DNA of 64,000 nucleotides, from NCBI RefSeq assembly GCF_000739615.1, contig NZ_BATP01000059.1, positions 232,213-296,212 of the forward strand, given 5' to 3'. Positions 56,514 through 64,000 of the stretch are shown piece by piece. The DNA comes from Haloferula sp. BvORR071 (lineage in GTDB: Bacteria > Verrucomicrobiota > Verrucomicrobiia > Verrucomicrobiales > Akkermansiaceae). The position numbers and the translations under genes were made by a program. The notes under the pieces were generated by a model. The model searched no databases and had not been told where the DNA came from. It worked only from the letters and a program-made list of their open reading frames with translations. Each line of letters opens with the position of its first letter. Position 1 is the first letter of the stretch.

Positions 56514-57160
56514 CAGGCGAGGAGATCCTCCTTGCCGATGGCCCGCACGATCAGGTCGATACAGGCTTTCAGGTAGCGCTCGCGCCCGTAGTCCAGCTTC
56601 AGCGGACCATCGCAGCGCAGGGCGTGGGTGAAGATCATGCCGCCCAATTGGTCGACCACGATCACCGGTTCGACTTCTGCCACGATTCCGCCGCGGGCCT
56701 GCATATCGAGGAGACGTTTGATCAATTCCTCGCGCCGCGCCTTGAAGATCGATCGCAGCACCTTGAGTTCATGTTCCTCGAACTTGCGGATCTCGCCGAT
56801 CAGGCTGCGGACCAGCGCGATGTTGCGGGTCATCACCTCGTATTCGGCCTCGACGAAAGCGGTGATCACTTCGCGGAGGGGAGCGTCCGGCGGCAAGGCG
56901 CCGAAGCGCTCGGCCTGCGGGCTCGCCTTCGGCTCATACATCTTCTCCAGAACCGCGGTGAGGAGTTGGTACTTGGTGCCGAATTTCCGGAATAGGGTCA
57001 CTTCATTCACTCCCGCCTCACGCGCGATCTCGCGGGTCGTCGCGCTGCTCAGGCCGTCGCGCGCGAAAACCACGGCTGCGGCTGCGACCAGGCGCTCCTC
57101 GGCGCTGGCCTTGGGGCCGGTCTTTTCAGGAGTGGGGGAGGGCTTGGCTTTGGTTGCCAT
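56513..57160 (-). CDS. TetR/AcrR regulator of the efflux operon
   Basis: The predicted protein has 215 residues. The helix-turn-helix is in SSATTREIAREAGVNEVTLFRKF (about 38-60), followed by a variable ligand-binding half with a basic C-terminus. It overlaps the transporter gene and is first in the operon. A 7-bp-arm inverted repeat directly upstream of the ATG suggests autoregulation and co-regulation of the exporter genes. Confidence 0.92.
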   Translation of the reverse strand: MATKAKPSPTPEKTGPKASAEERLVAAAAVVFARDGLSSATTREIAREAGVNEVTLFRKFGTKYQLLTAVLEKMYEPKASPQAERFGALPPDAPLREVITAFVEAEYEVMTRNIALVRSLIGEIRKFEEHELKVLRSIFKARREELIKRLLDMQARGGIVAEVEPVIVVDQLGGMIFTHALRCDGPLKLDYGRERYLKACIDLIVRAIGKEDLLA

Positions 57161-57165
57161 GATGC

Positions 57166-57185
57166 ATGCAAGTGGTTGCTTGCAT
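57166..57185. promoter_or_regulatory. Candidate TetR operator of the efflux operon
   Basis: ATGCAAG at 57166-57172 and CTTGCAT at 57179-57185 are perfect inverted arms around TGGTTG. The repeat begins 5 bp before the ATG of the TetR gene (ending 57160), a place where bound protein would block transcription or translation start. Confidence 0.5.
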
Positions 57186-57258
57186 TAGTTGGCCGAGAGT
57201 GGGCCGGGCTCAAGCGGAATTTCTCCGCACTAGTGCCGGGAGCTACGTAGGCTGCGGT

Positions 57259-57336
57259 CTTCGTCCCAACGGGACGGCTCATAATAGCCCGGCACGGAGT
57301 GCCGGGCTATTATGAGCCGTCCGCTTCGGGACGAAG
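57259..57336. repeat. Long imperfect hairpin element
   Basis: The left arm 57259-57294 and right arm 57300-57336 are inverted copies of about 36 bp. GACGGCTCATAATAGCCCGG in the left arm is perfectly matched by the right arm, and both ends read CTTCGTCCC/GGGACGAAG. Only five loop bases remain. Upstream, CTACGTAG (57243-57250) is a further palindrome. It lies between the efflux operon and purC. It could be an RNA hairpin or a REP-like mobile element. Confidence 0.7.
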
Positions 57337-57381
57337 GGCCATTGCCATGTCCGCACCTTCCCCTACCGCGATGTCTCCCCG

Positions 57382-57501
57382 TTACTGGAGCGAAATCAGC
57401 ACGAAACCAACCACCACCAGAAACACCACAAACAGGACCGCCTTCTTCAGGAGGCCAACCCCGATCTTCAGGAGGAGAAACAGAACCACTACCGCACACA
57501 A
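57382..57501 (-). CDS. Possible small hydrophobic protein after purC
   Basis: Downstream of the purC stop codon the same frame encodes a hydrophobic run of 39 residues (CAVVVLFLLLKIGVGLLKKA and on to VFLVVVGFVLISLQ) before TAA at 57382. Only a TTG (57501) is available as a start, with no ribosome site at proper spacing. Two transmembrane helices with Lys between them look like a real miniprotein, but a start is missing. It may be a read-through product or a degenerate gene. Confidence 0.25.
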   Translation of the reverse strand: MCAVVVLFLLLKIGVGLLKKAVLFVVFLVVVGFVLISLQ

Positions 57502-57570
57502 GCCGCCGACGGCGTAGTGCTGCGAGGAGATCTCCTGGAGTCGTGGGGGATGTCCACGGGGCGGGAATCT

Positions 57571-58287
57571 TCAGTGAGACACCGCCACCTTCACGCGCTC
57601 CAAGACTTCGGCATAGGCCTCCATCACCCCGCCGAGGTCGCGGCGGAAGCGATCCTTGTCCATCTTCTCGCCGGTCTTGAGGTCCCAGAGGCGGCAGCCG
57701 TCCGGGCTGATCTCATCCGCGAGCACGATGGTCTTCGGATCGGTGGCCAGGCGGCCGAACTCCAGCTTGAAGTCCACCAGCTTGAGCCCGCACTCGGCGA
57801 AGAACTTGCCGAGGATCGCATTCACCTTCAGCGCCGACTCGCGCAGGAAGGCGAGCTCCTCGGGCGTCGCCAGCTTCAGCTCGCGGATGTAGTCGTCGTT
57901 GATCAGCGGGTCGCCGAGTTCATCGCTCTTGATGCAGAACTCGATGATCGGCTGGGAGAAGGGGACGCCTTCCTCCATGCCGGTGCGCTTGCAGAAGCTG
58001 CCGGCGGAGAGATTCCGGATGATCACCTCGACCATCAGGATGTCCACCTTGCGGACCTCCACGTTGGTGTCGTCGATCTGCCGCACGAAGTGGGTCGGCA
58101 CGCCCTCTTTTTCCAAGAAGCCGTAGATCAGGGTGCTGATCGCGTTGTTGAGCCGCCCCTTGTCCTCGAACTGCGCCTTTTTCTCGCCGTTGAAGGCAGT
58201 GGCGTCGTTCTTGAACTCCATTCGCAGCACATTCGGGTCTGCGGTGGCCCAGAGACGCTTCGCCTTTCCTTCGTAGAGCGGTTCCAT
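57571..58287 (-). CDS. purC: SAICAR synthase
   Basis: The predicted protein has 238 residues, the family length. It joins CAIR and aspartate with ATP in purine synthesis. The start MEPLYEGKAKRLWAT and FKNDATAFNGEKKA (ATP/CAIR part), RNLSAGSFCKR and the late KLEFGR/LADEISPDGCRLWD motifs are present. The ATG at 58287 matches other family members. No purine genes are adjacent. Confidence 0.97.
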   Translation of the reverse strand: MEPLYEGKAKRLWATADPNVLRMEFKNDATAFNGEKKAQFEDKGRLNNAISTLIYGFLEKEGVPTHFVRQIDDTNVEVRKVDILMVEVIIRNLSAGSFCKRTGMEEGVPFSQPIIEFCIKSDELGDPLINDDYIRELKLATPEELAFLRESALKVNAILGKFFAECGLKLVDFKLEFGRLATDPKTIVLADEISPDGCRLWDLKTGEKMDKDRFRRDLGGVMEAYAEVLERVKVAVSH

Positions 58288-58398
58288 GAGGGACACGTAA
58301 GGAGCCGCCGCCCGGGGGTCAAGCGGGCGCACAGAGGATTCTCAAATTTCTCGGCGGCGGAAGGAAATGAGGTCGTCCGAAGCTCGGGAATTGACGAT

Positions 58399-58415
58399 CA
58401 GCCGCTTGGCGGCTG
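58399..58415. other. Hairpin upstream of the 263-residue lipoprotein gene
   Basis: CAGCCGC at 58399-58405 pairs with GCGGCTG at 58409-58415 around TTG. It lies in the 249-bp gap between purC (divergent) and the gene at 58537. No function can be assigned. Confidence 0.3.
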
Positions 58416-58536
58416 CGAACTGCTCCGAAGCGGTCTCCGGCGGCGGGCCCACGGCCCAACACCGGGGGTGTTTGAAAATCAATGTCAGCTTATTTCTTGC
58501 TCGGAGTATCTTCGGCATATCCGCTAGGGTGTCAGC

Positions 58537-59328
58537 ATGACTGTTCACCCCAGCCTGCTCCTCATCCCGGCCTTGTTGCTGTGCTCTTGCGACAAGCTTT
58601 CCATGGCCAAGAAATCCGCGGAGAAACGCGGATCCCTCGCCGAGCAAGTGCAGCTCAACTCGGAGTCGAAGCCGGAAATCGTCGCCGCCTTCGAGGCGAT
58701 CAGCCATGCGGCGGTGGAGCACAACCGCGTGCTACTCCAGAACATCGAAGGCAGCGGCCCCTGCAACGGTCCCGCCTTCAGCGCGGGCATGGCCGAGCTC
58801 GACCGCTCGGCCCGCAAGCACAGCGGCATCGCCAAGCAGGTCATCGATGCCATCGCCACCACCTGGGTCTATGAGAAGACCCTCTTCGTCCCCTTCGACA
58901 CCATCCGCGGCCAAGTCGCGGGCATGAAGACATGGAGCAAGGACGCGGCCACCCAAAGGCGCGGTTACATCCAGATCATCGATCAGAACATCTCCACCTA
59001 CGACTCCGCGGTCGCCTATCTCGAACGTGGCGAAGATCCCTTGCTGCGGCAGAACTTCGACAAACACCGGGTGCCGAAGGAGGTGGCGGAGGAGTTCATC
59101 CGCTTGCGCAGGCTCCACAACCAGAAGGAATTGGAAGCCCAACTTGGAATGTTCCGCGAGCAGCGGGACGCCATGCAGAGCTACCGCGACGGCATGGCCA
59201 CTGCCAATCCCGCCCAGGCCAACGCGCTCATCGCCGAAGGAGACAAGCACCAGCAGAAGGCGGAGCAATTCAAAGCCCAGATGGTCGCGGCAATCCGCGA
59301 GCAGCTCGCCTCGCCAAGCGTCCTTTAA
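58537..59328 (+). CDS. Predicted lipoprotein, helical
   Basis: The predicted protein has 263 residues. The lipobox is LLLCSC (Cys near residue 18), so it is anchored in a membrane. The mature part is helical and charged, with long heptad-like stretches from about 190 to 255. It has no domain I know. Two small hairpins follow before the SLC13 gene. Function unknown. Confidence 0.75.
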   Translation: MTVHPSLLLIPALLLCSCDKLSMAKKSAEKRGSLAEQVQLNSESKPEIVAAFEAISHAAVEHNRVLLQNIEGSGPCNGPAFSAGMAELDRSARKHSGIAKQVIDAIATTWVYEKTLFVPFDTIRGQVAGMKTWSKDAATQRRGYIQIIDQNISTYDSAVAYLERGEDPLLRQNFDKHRVPKEVAEEFIRLRRLHNQKELEAQLGMFREQRDAMQSYRDGMATANPAQANALIAEGDKHQQKAEQFKAQMVAAIREQLASPSVL

Positions 59329-59340
59329 GCGTCGCATCTT

Positions 59341-59385
59341 CCGGGAAAGCTCCCGGCCAGTTCCATGCCTGAATCGGCAGGCATG
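59341..59385. other. Two tandem small hairpins
   Basis: CCGGGA/TCCCGG (59341-59356, loop AAGC) is followed by CATGCCTG/CAGGCATG (59364-59385, loop AATCGG), both perfect. They lie between the lipoprotein gene and the SLC13 gene on the same strand. They may end the first transcript or stabilise mRNA; no T-tract is visible. Confidence 0.4.
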
Positions 59386-59441
59386 AAGATTGGTATTCGT
59401 TCGTGGTGCCTTCTGCTTTCTGACAAGGTCGTCTCCAAGGA

Positions 59442-61274
59442 ATGAATCCGCAGCTCGCCCTCGTTCTCGCCCTTCTTACGGTTTGCGTGGTCCTGTTCGT
59501 GGTGAACCGGCCGCGCATGGACGTCGTGGCCCTTCTCGCGGTGGCGGCGCTGCCTCTAACCGGCATCGTGAGCGTGAACGAGGCCTTGGCAGGCTTCTCG
59601 GATCAGAATGTGATTCTGATTGGGCTGCTGTTCGTGGTCGGGGAGAGCCTGGTGCGCACCGGTGTCGCGAACCGGATCGGGGAGTTCATGCTGCATCACT
59701 CATCGGGCAGCGAGGTTCGGCTTTTAATCCTGCTCATGCTGGGGGTGGCCGCGGTCGGCTCCATCATGAGCTCCACAGGAGTAGTCGCCATCTTCATTCC
59801 CGTGGTGCTTCTCATCTCCACGCGGCGAAGTCTCGACCCGGGAAAGTTCATGATGCCGCTGGCCTTCGCGGGGCTGATCAGCGGGATGCTGACGCTGGTC
59901 GGCACGGCTCCAAACCTGGTGGTCGACGCCGCCCTGGAGCACGCAGGCCACCGCGGCTTCAGCTTCTTTTCGTTCACCCCCTTCGGTGCCGCGATCCTCG
60001 GGGCCGGGGTGCTCTACATGCTGGTGGCGCGTAGATTCCTCCCGCGGCGGCCGGGCAACTCCAGCGCCACGCGGAAGCGGCGGCAGCTCATCGATCTGAT
60101 CCAGGAATACCAGTTGCAGGACCGGGCGCACCGCCTGCGGATCGGCACGGATTCCCCGTTGATCGGAAAAACCGTCGCGGAGATGGCCCCGAGACGGCAG
60201 TTCACGGCGAACGTGGTGGCCGTGGAGCGGAAGGGGCGTCGGCAAACGGAAGTCCTCGAGCCGAGGCCGGACCTCATCCTTCAGAAAGGTGACGTGCTGT
60301 TGATCGATCTGGAGCAGCCGCCCAGCGAGGAGATGAAAGCGTCGGCAGCTAAACTGAAGCTGGAACCCTTATCTCTACGCAGCCTGTATTTCAGCGACCA
60401 TTCCCGGGAGATCGGCATGGCAGAAATTCTCCTACCTCCCGGTTCGAGCCTGACCGGTCAGACGGTGATCGAGGCCGCGATCCGCACCCGATTCCGGCTG
60501 AATGTGATTGGTCTGCGGCGTGGGGGCGAGGCCCTGCCATCGTCGCCTTGCGCCGTGAAGCTCCGTCCCGGGGACACGCTGCTGGTGATCGGCCGCTGGA
60601 AGCACATCCGGAACCTGGCGAAACGGGTGCATGAGGTCATCCTCTTGACTCTTCCCGCCGAGAGCGATGAAGCCCCACCCGCCGCCAGCAGGGCAGGATT
60701 CGCGCTCGCCAGCCTGCTCGTGATGATGGTCCTCATGATTACGGGCTGGGTGCCGAATGCCATCGCGGCGCTGATCTGCTGCCTGCTGATGGGGGCGACC
60801 CGCTGCATCAATCTCGACTCCGCCTATCGCTCCATCCAGTGGCCCAGCTTGATTCTGATCGTCGGCATGATGCCATTTTCCACCGCGCTTCAGAAAACTG
60901 GCGGAGTCGATCTCGCGGTCAACTTGCTGTTGGATGTGTTCGGGGGCTCGCAGCCCCGGATCCTGCTCGGAGCACTGTTCCTCCTGACGGCTGGTACCGG
61001 TCTCTTCGTCTCAAATACCGCCACGGCTGTCCTGATGACACCCATCGCCTTGAAGGCGGCCGAAGCGCTGAAGGTTTCGCCCTATCCATTCGCGATGACG
61101 GTCGCCCTAGCCGCCTCCTGCGCCTTCATGACACCGGTTTCGTCGCCGGTGAACACGCTGGTCATGGGCCCGGGAAATTATCGCTTCTCCGATTTCCTCA
61201 TCATTGGAGTTCCCTTCACCGCCATCGCCATGGCGCTCACGCTACTTCTCGTTCCCTGGCTGCTTCCCTTTTAG
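59442..61274 (+). CDS. SLC13/DASS permease with TrkA-C (RCK_C) domains
   Basis: The predicted protein has 610 residues. Membrane helices form two blocks around a cytosolic insert (about 215-405) that has two RCK_C-like domains (IGKTVAEMAPRRQFTANVVA and LTGQTVIEAAIRTRFRLNVI). The first block has GIVSVNEALAGFSDQNVILI and the second has GTGLFVSNTATAVLMTPIAL with the SNT-type cation-binding motif of DASS transporters. It moves sulfate, dicarboxylate or a similar anion with Na+; the RCK_C domains may sense a ligand. Substrate unknown. Confidence 0.93.
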   Translation: MNPQLALVLALLTVCVVLFVVNRPRMDVVALLAVAALPLTGIVSVNEALAGFSDQNVILIGLLFVVGESLVRTGVANRIGEFMLHHSSGSEVRLLILLMLGVAAVGSIMSSTGVVAIFIPVVLLISTRRSLDPGKFMMPLAFAGLISGMLTLVGTAPNLVVDAALEHAGHRGFSFFSFTPFGAAILGAGVLYMLVARRFLPRRPGNSSATRKRRQLIDLIQEYQLQDRAHRLRIGTDSPLIGKTVAEMAPRRQFTANVVAVERKGRRQTEVLEPRPDLILQKGDVLLIDLEQPPSEEMKASAAKLKLEPLSLRSLYFSDHSREIGMAEILLPPGSSLTGQTVIEAAIRTRFRLNVIGLRRGGEALPSSPCAVKLRPGDTLLVIGRWKHIRNLAKRVHEVILLTLPAESDEAPPAASRAGFALASLLVMMVLMITGWVPNAIAALICCLLMGATRCINLDSAYRSIQWPSLILIVGMMPFSTALQKTGGVDLAVNLLLDVFGGSQPRILLGALFLLTAGTGLFVSNTATAVLMTPIALKAAEALKVSPYPFAMTVALAASCAFMTPVSSPVNTLVMGPGNYRFSDFLIIGVPFTAIAMALTLLLVPWLLPF

Positions 61275-61295
61275 AAGGGTTCCTTGGATTCCGCC

Positions 61296-63884
61296 TCACT
61301 CGCCGCTGGAGAAGTCCAGATTAGCTGCGGTATTCCTGCCCCCGGCGTTGGCGTTGGCCTTGTTGGTGGCGAAGGATGATTCCACGAGACCCTTTTCCAA
61401 GGCCAATCCCGGGCCTTGGTTCTTCTCCAGCACGTTGTTTTCCACCACCACCCGGGCTGCGGCGAAGCGCACTGCTATCCCCCCCAGCAGGTTCTCCCGG
61501 CACTGGTTCGCCTGGATGTGGCCGGAGGCTGCGGAGGAGACCGTGATCCCGTATTCGCGGTTGCCGCGCAGGTCGTTTTTGCCCAGTGCCACGTTCTCCG
61601 CCGTGGTATCCACCAGAATGCCGCTGCCGCTGTTGTCCCGCGCCAAGCTCTCGTGGATGGCCCCGGAGCCGCCCTCCCAGAGGTCGTAGCCGTGACCGAA
61701 GTTGCCGGTGGACTCGCACTGCGAGAATTCGATCCGGCTACCAGCACCGCGCACCGCGACGCCGTCCCAGCCGTTGTTTTCGAAGTTGCAGCGGGTCGCT
61801 TTCACATTCCCGGACTCCATGACCGCCAGACCGTGCCCGGCGGAGTCTGCCACCCGGCAATCGTTCATGGTGATTTCCGAGCCGCGAACCAGCAGCACTG
61901 GGAAGCGGTTCGGTCCGGGATCGTTGCCGCGGTGCCGGAAGGTCATCCCGCTGACCCGGGCGCCGCCAGCGTGCTTGCCGAAGGTTAGGGCGGTGCTGGT
62001 GGCGGCGTCGATTTCCACGATCGTCTTGTCGCGCCCTGCTCCTTCGAGCGTGACCGCCTTGTCCACGACCACCGGGCCGGTCCAAGTGCCCTCCGCCACC
62101 ACGATCCGGTCGCGGTCATTGGCGGATTCCAACGCTTCCGGCAGTGTCTTGAAATCACCCGGCACCTGCAGGGTGCGGGTGTAGGAGGCCATCTTCTGGT
62201 AGAGCGCGGCGATCTCCGGATCACCCGGTGCCAGTGCCACGGCCTCGCGCAGCCACTCCATCGCATCGCGATCGAATTGCCCCTGGTCGCGGACCTTGGC
62301 TGCGGCGAGCAGCTCCTTGGCCCGGACCAGATCCTTGGCCTCCTTTTCCCGGCCTTGCCGGATTTCAGAAAGCAGCGAGTTGCTCTGCGGATCGCCGGGG
62401 AAGGCGCTGGAAAGTTCCTTCGCCTTGACCTCGGCTTCATCCCAGTGCCGCTTTTGGATGGCGGCATTTGTGGCTGCCAGGAGGCCATCGCGCATCTGGG
62501 TGCTGCGGGCCTGCTCGACCTTCCCGAGCAGCTCGGTGATCTCCTTCTGGTCCGGATACTTCTCAAGCACCTTGCGGGCAGCTGCGGCGGCTTCATCGAG
62601 GCGCCCCAGATCGAAAGCCGCGATCGCCTCGCCGGACCAGTAGCCGACGAATTGCTGCTGCTCCTCCTCCATGCCATTCTCGATGCTGCGGCGGCCGAGC
62701 AGTGCCACTTGGGAGCCCGGGCTCATCTCCTCGATCTCGCTGTAGGCTGCCTTGGCTTCCGGCCACTGCCGGGCATCGATCATCTTCGCGCCGAGCCGTT
62801 CCAAGAACGCAAGGCGCTCCTGCCTCTGAATCGCCGTCTGCTCCTCGTGGTCATTCCACAGGTACCAGCCGCCCACACCAGCGAGCAGGAGGAAGAGCAT
62901 CACCAGGACAGGAGCCGCGCTGCGCTTGCGGACTTCCACCACGTGTTCCTCGCTTGGGAGTGCCGGGGACGGTGATTTCGCCGGGCTTGCCGCTTTTGCT
63001 CCGGGAAGCGCCGCGGCGGGCACGGTCTCAAGTACCTTCGTGGGTGCCGGTGCCAAGCTGGCCAGCCTTTCCTCGGGAACGACCTTTGGACGCACTGGCG
63101 CGGCAGCGGGCAGCGCTGGAGGGATCGGGATAGGGGCGGCGGTGGAAGTTGCAGGTGCTGCAGAAGTTCCGATCGTTTCGTCGACCTTTTCCTTTTCTGT
63201 GATCGGGGCCTCGGCCGGGGCCTTTGCCTTGGGTACGATGGGAATGTGGATCGTGGCCTTCGCCACGAGCGGCCCGCCAGCCGTATCGCCAGCCTTGGTC
63301 TCGACCGACACTGGAACAGCGACCGCGCCGATGGCTTTTGAGGCAATGGAAATGTCTGGCGGCCCGGAAGCCTTATCCGCAAGCGTGGGCTCGGTGACCT
63401 CGGGTGCCTTGACTACAAGCGGCGGGTCCGTGGCCTCGTCGGTCTTCGCTTCGACAGGAAGCGCCACGTCGCTCGTCCCTGTAGCCTTCGAGACGATCGC
63501 AATGTCCGTGGCGCCAGGAGCTTTCTCTTCAATCGCGACCTCCTCGGGCTCCGGTGCCTTGGCTACGATAGCTGCTTCCGCCGGCTCGGCGACCTTCACC
63601 TCAACAGGAAGCGGCATACCGCTCGGCTCTGTAGCCTTCGCGACGATGGAAATATCCGGGGGGCCGGGGGCCTTCTCCACAATTGAGATGTCCTTGGGGC
63701 CGGGAGCCTTCTCCACGATCGCAATATTTTCGGGAGCCGTGGCCCTGGCTACGATGGGGACCTCTGCCGGGCTCAAGGCCTTCGCCACCACGGGGACTTC
63801 CGTCGGGACCTCAGCCGCAGTTGGAAGCGGAAGAGGAGGCGGTCCCACGACCTTTGCCTCAAACGAAGATAGATCCGTGACCAC
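61296..63884 (-). CDS. Large beta-helix protein with TPR-like and repeat regions
   Basis: The visible frame has up to 862 residues from a GTG at 63884; the true N-terminus is probably outside the window. From the N-terminus: about 270 residues of degenerate repeats (units like APGPKDISIVEK, 12-14 residues), a Pro/Ala-rich linker, a transmembrane segment (APVLVMLFLLLAGVGGWYLW), a TPR-like helical region of about 200 residues, and a right-handed parallel beta-helix (NosD/pectate-lyase type) with units such as NVKATRCNFENNGWDGVAV. The beta-helix ends the protein. It is probably a cell-surface glycan-binding or -processing protein. The repeats continue past 63885 in another frame, see findings. 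It is convergent with the SLC13 gene. Confidence 0.82.
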   Translation of the reverse strand: MVTDLSSFEAKVVGPPPLPLPTAAEVPTEVPVVAKALSPAEVPIVARATAPENIAIVEKAPGPKDISIVEKAPGPPDISIVAKATEPSGMPLPVEVKVAEPAEAAIVAKAPEPEEVAIEEKAPGATDIAIVSKATGTSDVALPVEAKTDEATDPPLVVKAPEVTEPTLADKASGPPDISIASKAIGAVAVPVSVETKAGDTAGGPLVAKATIHIPIVPKAKAPAEAPITEKEKVDETIGTSAAPATSTAAPIPIPPALPAAAPVRPKVVPEERLASLAPAPTKVLETVPAAALPGAKAASPAKSPSPALPSEEHVVEVRKRSAAPVLVMLFLLLAGVGGWYLWNDHEEQTAIQRQERLAFLERLGAKMIDARQWPEAKAAYSEIEEMSPGSQVALLGRRSIENGMEEEQQQFVGYWSGEAIAAFDLGRLDEAAAAARKVLEKYPDQKEITELLGKVEQARSTQMRDGLLAATNAAIQKRHWDEAEVKAKELSSAFPGDPQSNSLLSEIRQGREKEAKDLVRAKELLAAAKVRDQGQFDRDAMEWLREAVALAPGDPEIAALYQKMASYTRTLQVPGDFKTLPEALESANDRDRIVVAEGTWTGPVVVDKAVTLEGAGRDKTIVEIDAATSTALTFGKHAGGARVSGMTFRHRGNDPGPNRFPVLLVRGSEITMNDCRVADSAGHGLAVMESGNVKATRCNFENNGWDGVAVRGAGSRIEFSQCESTGNFGHGYDLWEGGSGAIHESLARDNSGSGILVDTTAENVALGKNDLRGNREYGITVSSAASGHIQANQCRENLLGGIAVRFAAARVVVENNVLEKNQGPGLALEKGLVESSFATNKANANAGGRNTAANLDFSSGE

Positions 63885-63892
63885 GGGGGGGG
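63885..63892 (-). repeat. Poly-G tract (8) at a frame break
   Basis: Eight consecutive G lie exactly where the repeat-encoding frame (ETPVIA units) and the frame of the large beta-helix protein meet. Nine (or six) G would join the two into one protein. The tract could be a slippage switch or a sequencing error. Confidence 0.5.
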
Positions 63893-63895
63893 CGC

Positions 63896-64000
63896 GATGA
63901 CCGGGGTTTCCGCGACGACCGGGGTCTCGGCGATGACCGGGGTCTCGGCGATGACCGGAGTCTCGGCGATGACCGGAGTCTCGGCGATGACCGGAGTCTC
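63896..64000 (-). repeat. 18-bp tandem repeats coding ETPVIA units
   Basis: The unit GATGACCGGGGTCTCGGC repeats about 5.8 times with small changes up to the end of the window. On the minus strand it encodes the six residues ETPVIA. It is the likely N-terminal extension of the beta-helix protein and continues past the edge. It resembles, at protein level, the degenerate repeats after 63884. Confidence 0.85.

Noticed and set aside
62926..63900. Plus-strand frame opposite the repeat region of the beta-helix protein
   Set aside because: It is Ala/Gly/Ser/Thr-rich low complexity mirrored from the repeat-coding strand, and no start signal or domain is present.
63896..64000. Tandem repeats at the right edge as a possible CRISPR array
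   Set aside because: Units are 18 bp, directly adjacent without unique spacers, and encode a regular peptide (ETPVIA); no cas genes are near.

Overview
The window is a 64 kb, GC-rich (by eye well over 60 % in genes), gene-dense bacterial chromosome segment. Gene content points to the phylum Verrucomicrobiota, most likely a Luteolibacter/Haloferula-like member of the Verrucomicrobiaceae/Akkermansiaceae. Markers are the DUF1552 + DUF1592-type cytochrome pair, a DUF6797-like PVC cytochrome, a Verrucomicrobia/Chlamydiae-type small basic protein, an ECF sigma factor next to a zinc-ribbon Ser/Thr kinase, a PEP-CTERM protein with an exosortase-linked CAAX protease, a long plant/cyanobacterial-like IspH and several Gfo/Idh/MocA and TIM-barrel sugar enzymes. 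The genus is inferred from family content, not measured.

Layout. 0.1-10.2 kb: Tat-exported protein; divergent aldo/keto reductase and TetR regulator around a perfect 30-bp palindrome; GYF-like membrane protein; acetyl-CoA synthetase overlapping a coiled-coil gene; a DUF1328 miniprotein; YpfJ-type metallopeptidase; RluB-type pseudouridine synthase. 10.2-12.5 kb: a palindromic intergenic element, the small basic protein, upp and an anchored protein of unknown function. 12.7-18.5 kb: a divergent sugar cluster (two TIM-barrel isomerases, mutarotase-like protein, cupin isomerase-like protein, Gfo/Idh/MocA dehydrogenase) closed by strong terminators on both sides. 18.5-21.9 kb: STPK, ECF sigma factor and two unknown small proteins. 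22.0-26.1 kb: DUF1552/DUF1592 operon. 26.1-33.0 kb: acyltransferase-3/SGNH, YchF, PEP-CTERM protein, lipoprotein, phosphodiester glycosidase and unknown proteins. 33.3-36.9 kb: an ArsR-methyltransferase fusion regulator divergent from metK-ahcY. 36.9-45.5 kb: DUF2141, CBS protein, membrane coiled-coil protein, PI-PLC-like enzyme, DUF6797-like cytochrome, zinc-ribbon anchored protein, outer-membrane beta-barrel. 45.6-51.6 kb: a minus-strand series with lipoproteins, ispH, TIGR02206 membrane protein and a secreted repeat protein. 51.7-53.7 kb: aminotransferase and CAAX protease. 53.7-57.2 kb: TetR-EmrB-EmrA-type efflux operon. 57.2-61.3 kb: a long hairpin, purC, lipoprotein and an SLC13 permease. 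61.3 kb to the edge: a large beta-helix protein whose N-terminal repeats run off the window across a poly-G frame break.

How genes work together. The clearest functional unit is SAM/SAH recycling (MetK makes SAM, AhcY removes SAH), probably controlled by the neighbouring ArsR-methyltransferase fusion. The sugar cluster looks like an oxidation/isomerisation route for an uncommon sugar or polyol; its substrate cannot be read from sequence. The efflux operon is a self-contained, probably autoregulated export unit. Most of the rest is cell-envelope or housekeeping content. I saw no phage, transposase, CRISPR array, rRNA or tRNA. Intergenic hairpins and palindromic elements are frequent.
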